From Gordius sp. MW1 (Eukaryota > Nematomorpha > Gordioida > Gordea > Gordiidae): a DNA stretch of 64,000 bases. The stretch lies in contig OZ038528.1 in assembly GCA_964036665.1 (NCBI GenBank), positions 19,517,245-19,581,244 on the forward strand, given 5' to 3'. Shown one piece after another: positions 12,840-23,900 of this stretch. Numbering within the stretch: the first letter of the stretch is position 1; each line of letters begins with the position of its first letter. A model generated the notes under the pieces. That model ran no database searches. It had not been told where the DNA came from and saw only the letters and a list, made by a program, of their open reading frames with translations. The position numbers and the translations under genes were made by a program.

Positions 12840-13900
12840 GCCGTTACTGAGTGTTCTGGGGAAGATAAATAAATTTTCGAAGTTGTTTGATGTTCGATTG
12901 TCTGAAGGTGTAAATCGGTCATCATCGAACTGCTGTCGAAGCCGTTGGATGTAATCGGCGGCGTTTATGTCGCAATTCGACGGTTTTAAAAATCTCCTGG
13001 GAGTAGTAAATAAGTACCGTATACCAGCTCAACGCCTGAACAGGCGAGGTCTTCCTTGACGGTGTTGCGAATCCCTAGGAGTACAAGGAGAATAAGGTCG
13101 GACCAAAGGGTAACGTCACCTTTTGTGGTAATTGTATGAGCTGTCGGTGAAAACGCTCTACCATCCCATTGGCTTATGGATGGTAAGCTGTCGTAGTGAT
13201 ATGATGACCTAGTAAAATAGATAATTGTTTAAAAAGGGATGATTGGAATTGCGGTCCCCTGTCCGTGGTTAATGTCGCTGGAATACCAAAGTTGGCTATC
13301 CAGTGTGTCAAAAATGTGCGTGCAACGGTTTCGGCTGTTGCGTCATTAATGGGAATTGCAATCGGCCAAAGGTTAAAACGATCACAGTAAAAATGTAAAT
13401 GTGGCCGTTAGAAGGTGGTAAGGGTCCGACGAGGTCTAAATGTACGTGGCTAAACCTTGCCTCTGGTTAAGCGAACGTGCCTGGGGTTGATATTACGTGT
13501 CTATTTACCTTGCATTTTTGACATGCAATGCATTGCTTTGTCTAAACGCGTACATCTTTGTTCATTCCCTGCTAGACGAAACGTTAAGCGATAAGTTTAA
13601 GTGCTGGGCGTAAGGCTGGGTGAGAAAGACCGTAGCTGATTAAAAATATGCGTCAGAGCGTGCTATGTAATAAAGGTTTCGAAGTCAATGTATACGTATC
13701 GCACGTTATAGTTAAATTTGTACCTGGAATTAAGCGTTTTTCCAGTTTAAGGCTTTCGAGCTCCTCTAGTTGGTATTGCTCATATAGCAATTCTTTCTGT
13801 GAGCGAGTTGAATGGAGTTTGGTTGTTGTATGGTATCGATTCGGGATAAAATGTCTGCTACTATATTCGCCTTACCTGTAAGTAATGAAGAAGTGTAAAA
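12840..13900 (-). pseudogene. Ty3/gypsy RNase H end and integrase remnant
   Basis: Read downward on the minus strand: GKANIVADILSR, the motif closing gypsy-type RNase H, near 13880; a zinc-finger-like stretch with CIACQKCK near 13520; HVHLDLVGPLPPSNGHIY near 13420; and the integrase core DRGPQFQSSLFKQL near 13250, followed by TTAYHP and ANGMVERFHRQL near 13160. Past the core come words of the integrase C-terminal region. Several stops and frameshifts are present. Reverse transcriptase and gag were not found. Confidence 0.85.
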
Positions 13901-14083
13901 CACTTCTTTATATAATCGCGAGCTAATCAAAATAATTCATTTAGTCAATTAACATTTAGTGGTGAATCCGCGAGCTATAGGTGGTAGATCAATTAACGTC
14001 GCAATTTAGTATGATAATATAAATGAGTCAATTAAAGAAGTAATGTGCCGCGAGCTATCAATTAAATATTATTGGTTACTACA
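13878..14083 (-). repeat. Truncated inverted LTR fragment
   Basis: The reverse complement matches the first 205 bp of the LTR at 12267 with few differences (GCTCGCGG, CTAAATGTTAATTGACT and the AAGTGTTTTACACTT hairpin). It breaks off before the LTR 3' end and joins pol sequence directly. Confidence 0.8.
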
Positions 14084-14599
14084 AACTAGTGTTGTAAAAA
14101 CGGCTGGCTGGTTTTTCCCAGCGTATTGCTAAGCTTAGTTGTTGGCGTTTATTTTCACCCAACCTTTTCAGTGTTAGGTGAATTTTCTTGGGAGGGCTTT
14201 GGCGTTTGGCGTTTTCGTAAAAAAACACCCAAAGCCTTTTGGGTGAATTTTGTTGGGGCACCTTTGGCATTAAGGTTTGGGTGTATTAAACACCCAAAGG
14301 GTTTGGGTGGATAATATTATTAACCTTTTGGTTTGGTTTTGGTCGTTTTGGGTTGGGCATGCAAATATATCAATTTGTTTATATTGTTCATCATATTTGT
14401 GTATTTAGATTTAGGTAATGAACTTTTAATTTAAGAAAATAAATATAAATGTATCATAATATCACTGAGTTAAAACTTTTCCCATTGTGATGTCATAATG
14501 AAAAATATTATAATCTAATCTCAAGTAAATTATAGTTAATTATTATGCATTATAGAAGTAGGTAGTGAATCAATATGTTTTATTTATAAAAAAAATTTT

Positions 14600-15045
14600 G
14601 TGAAGATATGCCCCCCCCCCTTTATTTTTTACCCTCTTTCTCACCTGGGGAAGAACGACGGGCAGGTGGGGTGTTTGCCCCCCCCCCCTTATTTTTTACC
14701 CTCTTTCTGATGCGGGGGAGAGGGGGGGCAGGGGGGTGTTCCCCCCCCCCCCCCTTATTTTTTTACCCTCTTTCTCACCCGGGGGGGGGGGGGGTGTTTT
14801 GCCACCCCCCTAATTTTTTACCCTCTTTCTGATGCGGGGGAGGGGTGTTTTGCCCCCCCCCCCCGAATTTTTTACCCTCTTTCTGATGCGGGGGAGAGGG
14901 GAGGCAGAGGGGTGTTTTGCCACCCCCCCCCCCCCCATATTTTTTTACCCTCTTTCTCACCCGGGAGGGGGGGGGGGGGGATTTGCTCCTCTTCTTATTT
15001 TTTACCCTCTTTCTCTCCCGGGGGTGCCGGAAAGCCTTTTTTAAC
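14600..15045. repeat. Poly-C/poly-G array in left arm
   Basis: About seven units of roughly 60 bp. Each has a run of 8-16 C, then a TTATTTTTTACCCTCTTTCT core, then GATGCGGGGGAG or CACCCGGG followed by a G-rich stretch with GGTGTTTTGCC. The homopolymers create chance proline- or glycine-rich frames on both strands, which should not be read as genes. Confidence 0.9.
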
Positions 15046-15047
15046 CC

Positions 15048-15335
15048 TTTCAAAATATTTTTGTGGTCAAAGTAATGACAAGTGTCTTAATCAACATTTT
15101 CTATTGAAATTAATATTTTTTTTGAAAATAGACTTATTATATGACTAAAAGATGTTCTACTATTAGAAAAAATATTTTTGGGAAGATTTGCGGTCATAGT
15201 GGTGACAAATGTCATAATCAACATTTTCTATTGAATATTTTTGAAAATTGACTTATTATATGACAAAGATTTTCTAATATTAGAAAACATATTTTTGAAG
15301 ATTTGTGGTCAACAATTGTCTTAATATAGATATAC
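15048..15335. repeat. Tandem repeat, ~120-bp unit, 2.3 copies
   Basis: Units begin ATATTTTTGTGGTCAAAGT or a close variant, and share AATCAACATTTTCTATTGAA and GACTTATTATATGAC. They lie at about 15052, 15169 and 15288, the last truncated. Confidence 0.75.
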
Positions 15336-15376
15336 CATATCAATTAAAATAAATTTTTTAATTTTACTTTAATTAA

Positions 15377-16815
15377 CACTTCAAAGATCGGGTGGGGTTA
15401 TAATGACCCCAAGCCGTTTAAAAATGCTATACAAAATAAGTAAGTGAATTTTACAATTTTATATTTTCAGTAGCTTAACAAAATTTACCCTAGAATATCT
15501 CTGCAAAATATGGCTAGTTTTTATCGATTAGTTTTTAAGATAGAGAGTGTTTTAGATACCCAGGGTCTTCCACGACCCCACCTTCCATAAAATGAATTAA
15601 AAAAATTTTCAACATTTTTTTTTAAATATATTATTAAAACCCATTATTGTAAACCCATTTGTTAAGAAATTTTTTGTATACATATCTTTTTATTTAAAAT
15701 ATTTAAATTTTAAACTCTGATTTTAACATAATAAATTTTCCTCGTGGTATTTCAAAGTGCGTATTTGTGTGATTTTTCCTGCATTTTTTGATTTTTTAAT
15801 AAGTCTAATATTAAAAAGTGCAGTTTTTTATTGTTATTCGTCTGCAGATGGTATATGAACATAACAGTTATAACATTTTATCAAGTTCTTGATGATTCTA
15901 TGATTACGTATACTAAAGTAGTCATGAATCTATGAGTGAGTTAACAGGAGATTAAGATGAGAAGAGTTAATTGATATGCCTAACAATGGTTACTTTTATA
16001 GAAAATAACTTAGAAGCTTTTATTATATGATATATTTCAAAGGGAAAGACAATACTAAGTGGCACAAAAATTGTCCTAATAAAAATGTTAGAACAAAATA
16101 GAATTGTGTATTTCATTTACCTGGAGTAAAGCCATATGTATGGGCAACCAAAACTTCTCTTGATTGTTTTAAATTACTTATTACAGATAAAATAATTAAG
16201 AGTAGAGTGAAATTTAGCAAATTTATGACTGTATAAATATATGTAGAAAATGTATATGTAACTATTTTTATAGCCTCATAAAATTTTTTATATAACATTT
16301 TTCATTTAAATATTTTTCCTTAATTTTGATCTTTTATTATTAATCTATATGAAAATTTTATAAAATAACATTTAGATTTATAAAAATATGAGTTGAGACC
16401 AATAGTAACTTTTTTACCAAAAAATTAAAAGCCAAAAATTGCTTAAGTTTAAGCATCTCTATTTTTTTTGTTTTTGAGTTATTTTTTACCAAATTTTCCA
16501 CATTTATAGTTTCAACCTTCTTTTATATAATCTTATTAATTAAACCATAAAATAAAAATATTTTTTTGGTATGAGCAAAAATAGTCATTAGGGGAAAAAT
16601 TTTGGGGGTTGCTCTAATTATTGGTAAAAAATTTAAACCACTTAATCAATTCGCCAAATTAATATATTAATGAATGTGGAAGAGTTGAAATATTATTCTT
16701 GCAAATTTTTACAAGTTTATATTATAAAACATCTAAGTTATAGCTATTTAAAGTTTGGGGTAATTATAACCCCAATACCATCCGTGTTAGAATTTTTGAC
16801 CCAACCTCTGAAGTG
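15377..16815 (+). mobile_element. piggyBac-like element, internally deleted
   Basis: TTAA (15373-15376) and TTAA (16816-16819) flank imperfect inverted ends, CACTTCAAAGATCGGGT on the left and ACCCAACCTCTGAAGTG on the right (3 mismatches in 17). TTAA target choice is diagnostic of piggyBac. Near 16040-16235 a plus-strand frame reads FKGKDNTKWHKNCPNKNVRT, a stop, then VKPYVWATKTSLDCFKLL. This matches the N-terminal part of DDE_Tnp_1_7 transposases. The catalytic aspartates further on are absent. It is nested in the large hAT. Confidence 0.8.
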
Positions 16816-17324
16816 TTAAGAAATAAGCTGTATTTTTAAATATAATAATTATATGAAGTTTTACCAATTTAAAAAAATTTGCCATCATGGGTAAGTAAGT
16901 TTTACTATTTAAGTTATCTGGGCATTTAATGACAAAACTTAAGGTATTTCCAAAAAGCATATCATGCTATTAATTACTAAGCTTTTACAAGACACCAACA
17001 CTCTACGTCCTGCTGACTTAGACCTCGCGTTTACAATGCTTATAAGGATCATAAAAAATATAGGACTTTTCTGAGTAACAAAAATGAGTTAAGCATCTTA
17101 ATTTAAATTATTGCTTATTATTTAATAAGAAACCTAATTTTCTAATTGCTTATGACTTAATTAGTAGTTGACATAATAAAAAAGTTTAATTTTCATTTAA
17201 TTTATTTATAATAATAAGATTCGCAACTTCTACATACCTTGATAATACAAATTGATTCAAATAATATTTTATTTAATAATAATTTAAACGATCACATATT
17301 AGCCCAATTTTTTAAACATAAAAT

Positions 17325-19212
17325 GTAATTTACACAAGAAGACGATATCTGATTTCTTTTTTTGTTACTAAATTGGATGCAGCAGAAAAGAGTCGCCGAT
17401 ACCGATATCCCCTGCTGGACTAGATATTTTCTTGCAATTTTAGATAATCTAGGGTATCTTTTTTTGTTACTTGCCCACCACTGTAGGATGTCATTCTCCG
17501 CTACAAAATATTATAATTTTACAATATAAATTTACCATCCAAAGGTTGATCCAAATATCTTTTCAACTCTTCGTCTCTAGTTTGGCAATCCCTTTTTAAA
17601 ATAAAATTGGAATCAAAATAATTTACTCTTCAAGTAATTGGAAGGCGATTGCTGTTATTAAGAGTTCTTGTGAGATCTCAATATCTGGAGTTGTTACAGC
17701 TAACAACAAATCAAGTTCCCTATCATTGGACTCGGGTAGACAATCCCTTGGCATCTTCTCCTTTTTTAGTCGCGGGTCAAGTAGAACCCCAACGTAAAAA
17801 TTAAAAGATCCAAAAAAAATTTCATATTGCCCAAGTTTTTCAAGCATGGACTCGGCTGCTCTTTGAATTTTAGGGTTTGTCTGGGTCAAATCATTTAGAT
17901 ATTTGCGTATTTTGTTTAGGTAAAATACGCACAATCCTATTGAAGGATGTGTTTGTGTGGAAATAAAATTTGTCATGACGTCGAATATGGAAAGAAAGGA
18001 CTCAACTTCTTTTAGAAATATGATATCCTCCTCTGTACATAATAAGCTATCCGATATACCCCCATCTTTAATTCCAAGTGAATTAATTATAATAATATTC
18101 TAAAAATTTAGATAAAATTAATTATTAATTTACCTTGTTAAACACACCTAGCATCTTAAATGTGCTATTCCATCTAGTGACTATATCCAACGGAATTTTA
18201 ACATCTGCCAAATCCGTAAACTTTTGCATTAATTTTGGGGAAGTATGCAGTTTTCTCACCCATTTGGAAACCTTATTAATATCCTCCTCAAATTCCTTAA
18301 CTCCGGATTTTACGAATAAATTTATTAGATGCCCGAAGCATCGAATATGATATATTTCTTCGATTTTGGTTTTATTAATAATGTTCATTGATGATATCAT
18401 ATTGGTGGCATTATCGTAGTAATAGCCACTACTTTAGTGGATATATTAAATTTGTTTAGTATACTTAATATTTTTTTCCCTAAATTATTCCCCGTATGTG
18501 GGTAAGGGATATTTGAAGTCTCCAGGATATAACTTTTCAGTTCAAATATGGTATAGATTGAACGCTTGACCATAAGTCCAGCGTTAAAGCAATATGGTCA
18601 TTTTCATTTAAAATATTTTGTATGATAGGGAGTTTTATGTCACACAAATTTTTGATATGCTTCATTAATGAGGGTCTAGAAATTATTTGGATGGAATTGT
18701 TAATCCGCTTAAAAAGAGCTTTGAACTTTTTATTTTCTATGAGGCGAAATGATATGCCTTCTTCTATAATCAGGTCTGTAATCAACTTATTTATTTCTTC
18801 ATTGTCATCCGCTGATATATTTCCTTTAAACATTTGCTTTTTTGATGTGTCAATCACATTTGGGTGGCATGTTGAATAATGATATTTTAGATTACCTAAT
18901 TCAAAAAATTATAGTGAGTAAAATTATTCCAAATTAAATTAAAAATGTACTTGTTTATGTTTTTCCGCTATAAAACTTATCACATATATTACATCTACGC
19001 CGACTCTTGGTTGAGGTCCACAAAAATTTCGAAGAAGATTCAGATGGAGTTAAAATAATTGAAGGTAAATTATTGATTGTGGGTATGGGAGTTGAATTTC
19101 TAGGTTCATCTATTATCCTCTTTATAAATAAATTATAAATTTCGTGAAAAATTGTATACCTCATAATTTTGGTCAAAGAAAAAGCATCGCTTTCATTTTC
19201 ATCCATATCCAT
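17325..19212 (-). pseudogene. BED-finger hAT transposase, frameshifted
   Basis: Read from 19212 downward: an acidic N-terminus MDMDENESDAFSLTK; a BED zinc finger CNICDKFYSG then, after an intron of about 62 bp near 18898-18960, GNLKYHYSTCHP; a helical region; the first catalytic segment IALTLDLWSS near 18560; DNATNM near 18415; RCFGHLINLFVKSG near 18340; DIVTRWNSTFKML near 18160; LLDPRLKKEK near 17780; RYLDQPLDG near 17550; and the C-terminal dimerisation segment DILQWWASNKKRYP then LSKIARKYL near 17450, ending GISVSATLF. The full hAT domain order is present. A one-base shift just before DNATNM and another inside the C-terminal segment break the frame, so this copy is probably recently inactivated. 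It is the likely source gene of the surrounding element. Confidence 0.85.
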
Positions 19213-19834
19213 AGTTGAGCTACAGTTAGAGTTAGACGAAATCGTAACAATTAGACATGTTATACGTTAAAAAAGAAATGAATGTAAAATGATATAATAA
19301 AGAGCCTAGCCAGCCCACGCCCCACCATGCCTTGTTGTGCCATGATTTCTTTTATATATTTAGTTTAGTACTTAACTGAAATCTGATAGGTTTAAATCTG
19401 GTATTGCGCATGCATTGCAACGAGAGAAGGGGGAGAGAGGGTGGATTAGTACATTACATGCACATGCTTCGCGGTGATATGTCTGAGTCGCACGGGATGT
19501 TGTTCTCTGATATTGAAAATATATTTTAAATATAAAATAAAAGGGACATTATATAATTAATAAGTCTTTATCTTTTACAAGAGGCGAGGAATTCAAAATA
19601 TATTTGAAATTAAATTTTGTGATTAAAATTGCTATTGATTATTTTAATAAAAATGCCAGGAATATTAGAGGGGGATCTGTTAGCTGTCATTAATTTAGAA
19701 TAAATAAAATATTAATTTTTAATCGAAGGATAGAATTCAAAATCTGCTCTCCGAATGGCCAGATAAATCTCACTTTATAATCGTTTTCTATTTATTGTCA
19801 TTTAAAATGATAAAAAAAGGGTGGGGGTCAAATT

Positions 19835-20290
19835 ACCTACCCCTCCCCCATCCGGTGAGAATGAGGGTCAAAAATAAGGGGGGGGAGCAAAACACCCCCC
19901 CCCCCCCCTCCCCGGGTTAGAAAGAGGGTAAAAAAAAGGGGGAAACACCCCCCTGCCACCCCCCTCTCCCCCGCATCAGAAAGAGGGTAAAAAATTAGGG
20001 GGGGGGGGCAAAACACCCACCTGCCCCCCCTCTCCCCTGCATCAGAAAGAGGGTAGAAAATTATCCCCGGGTGAGAAAGAGGGTAAAAAATAAGGGGGGG
20101 GGCAAAACACCCCCCTGCCCCCCCCCCGTAAAAAATTAAGGGGGGGGCAAACACCCCACCTGCCCGCCGTTCCTCCTCATGTGAGAAAGAGGGTAAAAAA
20201 TAAAGGGGGGCGGGGCAAACACCCCACCTGCCCGCCGTTCCTCCTCAGGTGAGAAGAGGGTAAAAAATAAGGGGGGGGGGCAAATCTTCA
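19835..20290. repeat. Poly-C/poly-G array in right arm
   Basis: This is the inverted counterpart of the left-arm array, with units spaced by AGAAAGAGGGTAAAAAATAA and G/C runs of 7-16 bases. Unit number and order differ slightly from the left arm. Confidence 0.9.
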
Positions 20291-20969
20291 CAAATTTTTT
20301 TTTATTATTATGCATATTGCTTAATAATTAACTATAATTTACTAGAGATTAGATTATAATACTTTACATTATGACGTCACAATGGGAAAAGTTTTAACTC
20401 AGTGACGTCATGATACATTTATTTTTATTTTCTTAAATTAAAAGTTCATCTAAATCTAAATACACAAATATGATGAACAATATAAACAAATTGATATATT
20501 TGCATGCCCAACCCAAAACGACCAAAACCAAACCAAAAGGTTAATAATATTATCCACCCAAACCCTTTTGGTGTTTAATACACCCAAACCTAAACGCCAA
20601 AGGTGCTCTAAAAAAATTCACCCAAAACGCTTTGGGTGTTTTTAACGAAAACGCCAAAGCCCTCCCAAGAAACTTCACCTAACACTGAAAAGGTTGGGTG
20701 AAAAAAACGCCAACGCTTGCAGGCAACCAATAGAAACCCTTGGTTTTTTACAACACTACTACAAACCTACTTTAAGTTTAATGTTCCATCTGCATCCAAT
20801 TATATTTCTAGTTATGGCCATTTAGACAATTTTATACAACGTAATGTAGACAAATCATATAGCAGCGAATTGGCAAATATGTATATTTATTCTTAGAAAA
20901 TTGTGGATAGAATGAAAATCAAAAAGGCCAGATGACAAGCATTTAAAAGCTGTCAGCTGATAAAGTTAA

Positions 20970-23900
20970 ATGAGAAGCGATATTAAGTTGCCTTCAGAAA
21001 TATTGGAAGAAATTAATAATGTACATATAGGATAATTACTTTATATATATTTAGATTATTCCCAGTGAGGATCCTCTTGATGATGCAAATTTTAATGAGG
21101 TCGAATATATTAATAAACTGTTCCCTACAGAACAATCATTAGTCAATATTGATGAAATTATTAGCAAATTTGAAAACGATATAAGGTAATCTATAAGTTA
21201 TATAATTTTCAAAATTTTGTAGTGTGTTGGATAATGAAATAAGACAAAATTTACATGAGCAGATTGAAACTGAGGCTGAGGGCTTAAGAATGTTAGATGA
21301 TGCTCAGCAATATATAAAAAAGTTAGTGGGACAGATAGGTGATATAAAATCAAAAGCTGAAACCTCAGAGCTTATGGTACAAATTATTGCTTAAAAATTT
21401 ATGTTGATATAGGTTAAAGAAATGACTCAAGATATTCGACAACTTGATCAAGCCAAACAAAATCTAACACTATCAATTACAACACTAAATCATTTGCACA
21501 TGCTTGTGGGTGGCATTGAATCCCTAGAGTAATGTCTATATATGCTTTAGACTTTATTTTATACATTATGTGATTAATCTTCAAGAATTTTAATAAACAA
21601 TTTATGTTAAAATGAACTTAGAAAACTCATACCTCAAAGAAAGTATGGTGAAATAGCTAACTTGTTACAGGGAGTATTAAATGTCTTGGAAAATTTTAAC
21701 TATTGTATGGACATTGGACAAATAAAGGAAATGGCTACTAAGTATTATATATGTTTTTTTAATATTTCTTATGAATTATAGTTTATTTAAATATTTATCT
21801 GCTAAATTTTATTTTCAAATATATTGTAAGAGTCTATGATTTGCGTGATACTGTTGGTAAACAAATTTCTGAAGATTTTAAAAATAGTATGACAGGATCT
21901 GGCCCAAGAGTAATATGAATTATAAAATTTTAATTATTATTCTTTTATTGTAGGTATTGCACAACCCTCTTGAGTTATATGAAGCATGTCGTGTAATTGA
22001 TATAATGCAACCAACATTCAAGTTTCATAATATTTAATATCCATGCTATTAAGTTTAAAAATGCATAGTTATTTTTGTTTTATTTTTAACATATATTTAT
22101 TTGTGACATCAGAAAGGAATTTATTGATTGGTTTGTCGATTTTCAACTTACCGAATACTCCTTACTTTATCAAGAAACTCAAGACGTATATATCTTATTT
22201 TGCCATGAGCTAAAATTGTTTTTTGTGGGCATAGGATGGTTGGTTGGATAAGGTTGACAAACGTTATTCTTGGTTCAAAAAATATGCCAACGATTTCACC
22301 GAAAGATTTTTCGGAGTTTTTCCCGCGAATTGGGAAATTTTAAAGAAAGTTGCTTATCAGTTTTGTGAAATAACCAGGTATAGTATTGTAAATTCATCGC
22401 AGCACGAGCTTTGCAACGAAATAGCGCGTCTTTAATGAATTTTTATGTATGTTTTCAAGTTTTTAAAAAGCAAATACTCTTAGCTACATTAACGTTTAAC
22501 GCCAAAAATTTTGCTAAGCACTAGCGCAGAACTACGAGCAGGCAGCTCATTAAATTGACGCGTTTAAGCCGCAATGCAATAGCAAGCGCTAGCGTTTAAG
22601 CACAACTGCAATGCACGACGCTTTAAATATAGGCATGCATTAGTCTGAAAGCAATCGCGTCCTTGACGCTAATAGCTCAAGCGCTTAGCGCTTAGAGGTC
22701 AGATTTGTTAGAATTTTTCTGCCCGAACCCGGCCCGGCCCGATTTTATAATTAATCTGCCCGCCCGAACCCTTCTATGTGTCCGCCCGGCAATGCCCGAA
22801 TCATCTTAGCTGCCAGAACTGCCCGGCTCGAAATGGTGTTTTAAAATTTTTAGCACTAATATCGTTATATTTTTTAAAAATTTTATCTTAATTTTTGATT
22901 TTTTTTTAAATTAGAACTAGGATTAACAAACATTATGAAATCAATTAAAAAAGTGGCAAAATATACACAAAAACAATATAATAAATTATTTTAAAAACAA
23001 AATTGAGCCAGAATTGCCCGAATCTTGTTATGGTGCCCGCCCGGGCCCGCCCGAAAGTTAAAACGGGCGGGCAGGTTTGGGCAGCGGGTCGGGCCGGGCA
23101 AATCTGGTCTCTGGCTTATGGTGAAATACAATACGAATCGACGCTCGCACTAAACGCCAAAGCTTGCCTTTTAACTCAAAAGAACGCTATAAAATGAATT
23201 TTATTGCGCCGCCGTCCCACAAGCTTTAAATAATACCCACAGTTCAAGTTGCAGCCATTTTTCTGAACCTGCTCTTTGTATCGAGCTTAGTGCATTGCTA
23301 CATTATCTCCACCGCGCGCGCATTCACAGTTGCAAATATCAATCTTATACTTTTCTATTTTCAGATGTATTAATTTTAAAGCCGTCTCGCTTAGAATCAT
23401 CTTGATGTTACGACAGAGGATCTAATTATTTTTATTAATTACCAGTGTCCAAAAATATTAAATTAAATAACAGGTTCTTGGCTATATAGATTTTTCAATA
23501 AAGATATAATTGGTAATTACTACGTATACATATAAAGTTTAAATTTAATTATCATTGTAAACCTTGTTTGATGAATACTAAAATTTTGGGAATCGTTCTA
23601 ATTTTATTAATATAAAATTATCGCTACTCAATCAAATAACGAAATTTATGCGGCAATTCACTCATTTAAGTTGAAATATGACTCGTGCAGATTTAGAAAA
23701 AACTATATAAAGTTTGCGATTTTGAGATAAAAATGTGACCAACGTAATATCAAGCGCTTTATTCCATTGTTTCCCATTATATAATTCATGCATGAGCGCT
23801 ATTCAAAGGCGCTTTAAGCTTTGCGCGCCTTTAATTTACTTTTTTTATAGCATTTGTTAACAATAAACTTTGTATTGCGAGCACTCTATATGGCGTTATT

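Larger units (their letters stand above)
12267..14083. mobile_element. Rearranged Ty3/gypsy retrotransposon, LTRs head to head
   Basis: A plus-strand LTR (12267-12538; starts TGTAGTAA, ends CAACA, with TATATAAAG and AATAAAG inside) is followed by a primer-binding-site-like TGGTGACCCCGACGTTATGG at 12541. At 13878-14083 the first 205 bp of the same LTR recurs in inverted orientation. Between them, coding remains of the RNase H end and integrase run on the minus strand. The 5' leader and the pol remnant therefore face opposite directions, which no intact element would show. A later hAT inserted beside the inverted LTR tip at 14086. Confidence 0.75.
14087..20758 (-). mobile_element. 6.67-kb hAT element with ~950-bp terminal inverted repeats
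   Basis: The element begins TAGTGTTGTAAAAAC and ends GTTTTTTACAACACTA. A perfect 8-bp duplication CTACAAAC flanks it (14079-14086 and 20759-20766), which marks the hAT superfamily. The arms at 14087 to about 15045 and about 19805 to 20758 are inverted copies over most of their length. They share a CACCCAAA-rich block, a long AT block and an array of C tracts spaced by TTTTTTACCCTCTTTCTSA. The interior carries a BED-type hAT transposase on the minus strand (17325-19212) and a separate piggyBac-like insertion (15377-16815). Arms of this length are unusual, since hAT inverted repeats are usually tens of bases. It was inserted beside the tip of the older gypsy LTR fragment and ends 211 bp upstream of the VPS53 start codon. 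Confidence 0.9.

Noticed and set aside
14608..15148. Several overlapping proline/glycine-rich frames on both strands
   Set aside because: They are translations of C and G homopolymer tracts in the hAT arm. The same happens in the right arm, and unit composition explains them fully.
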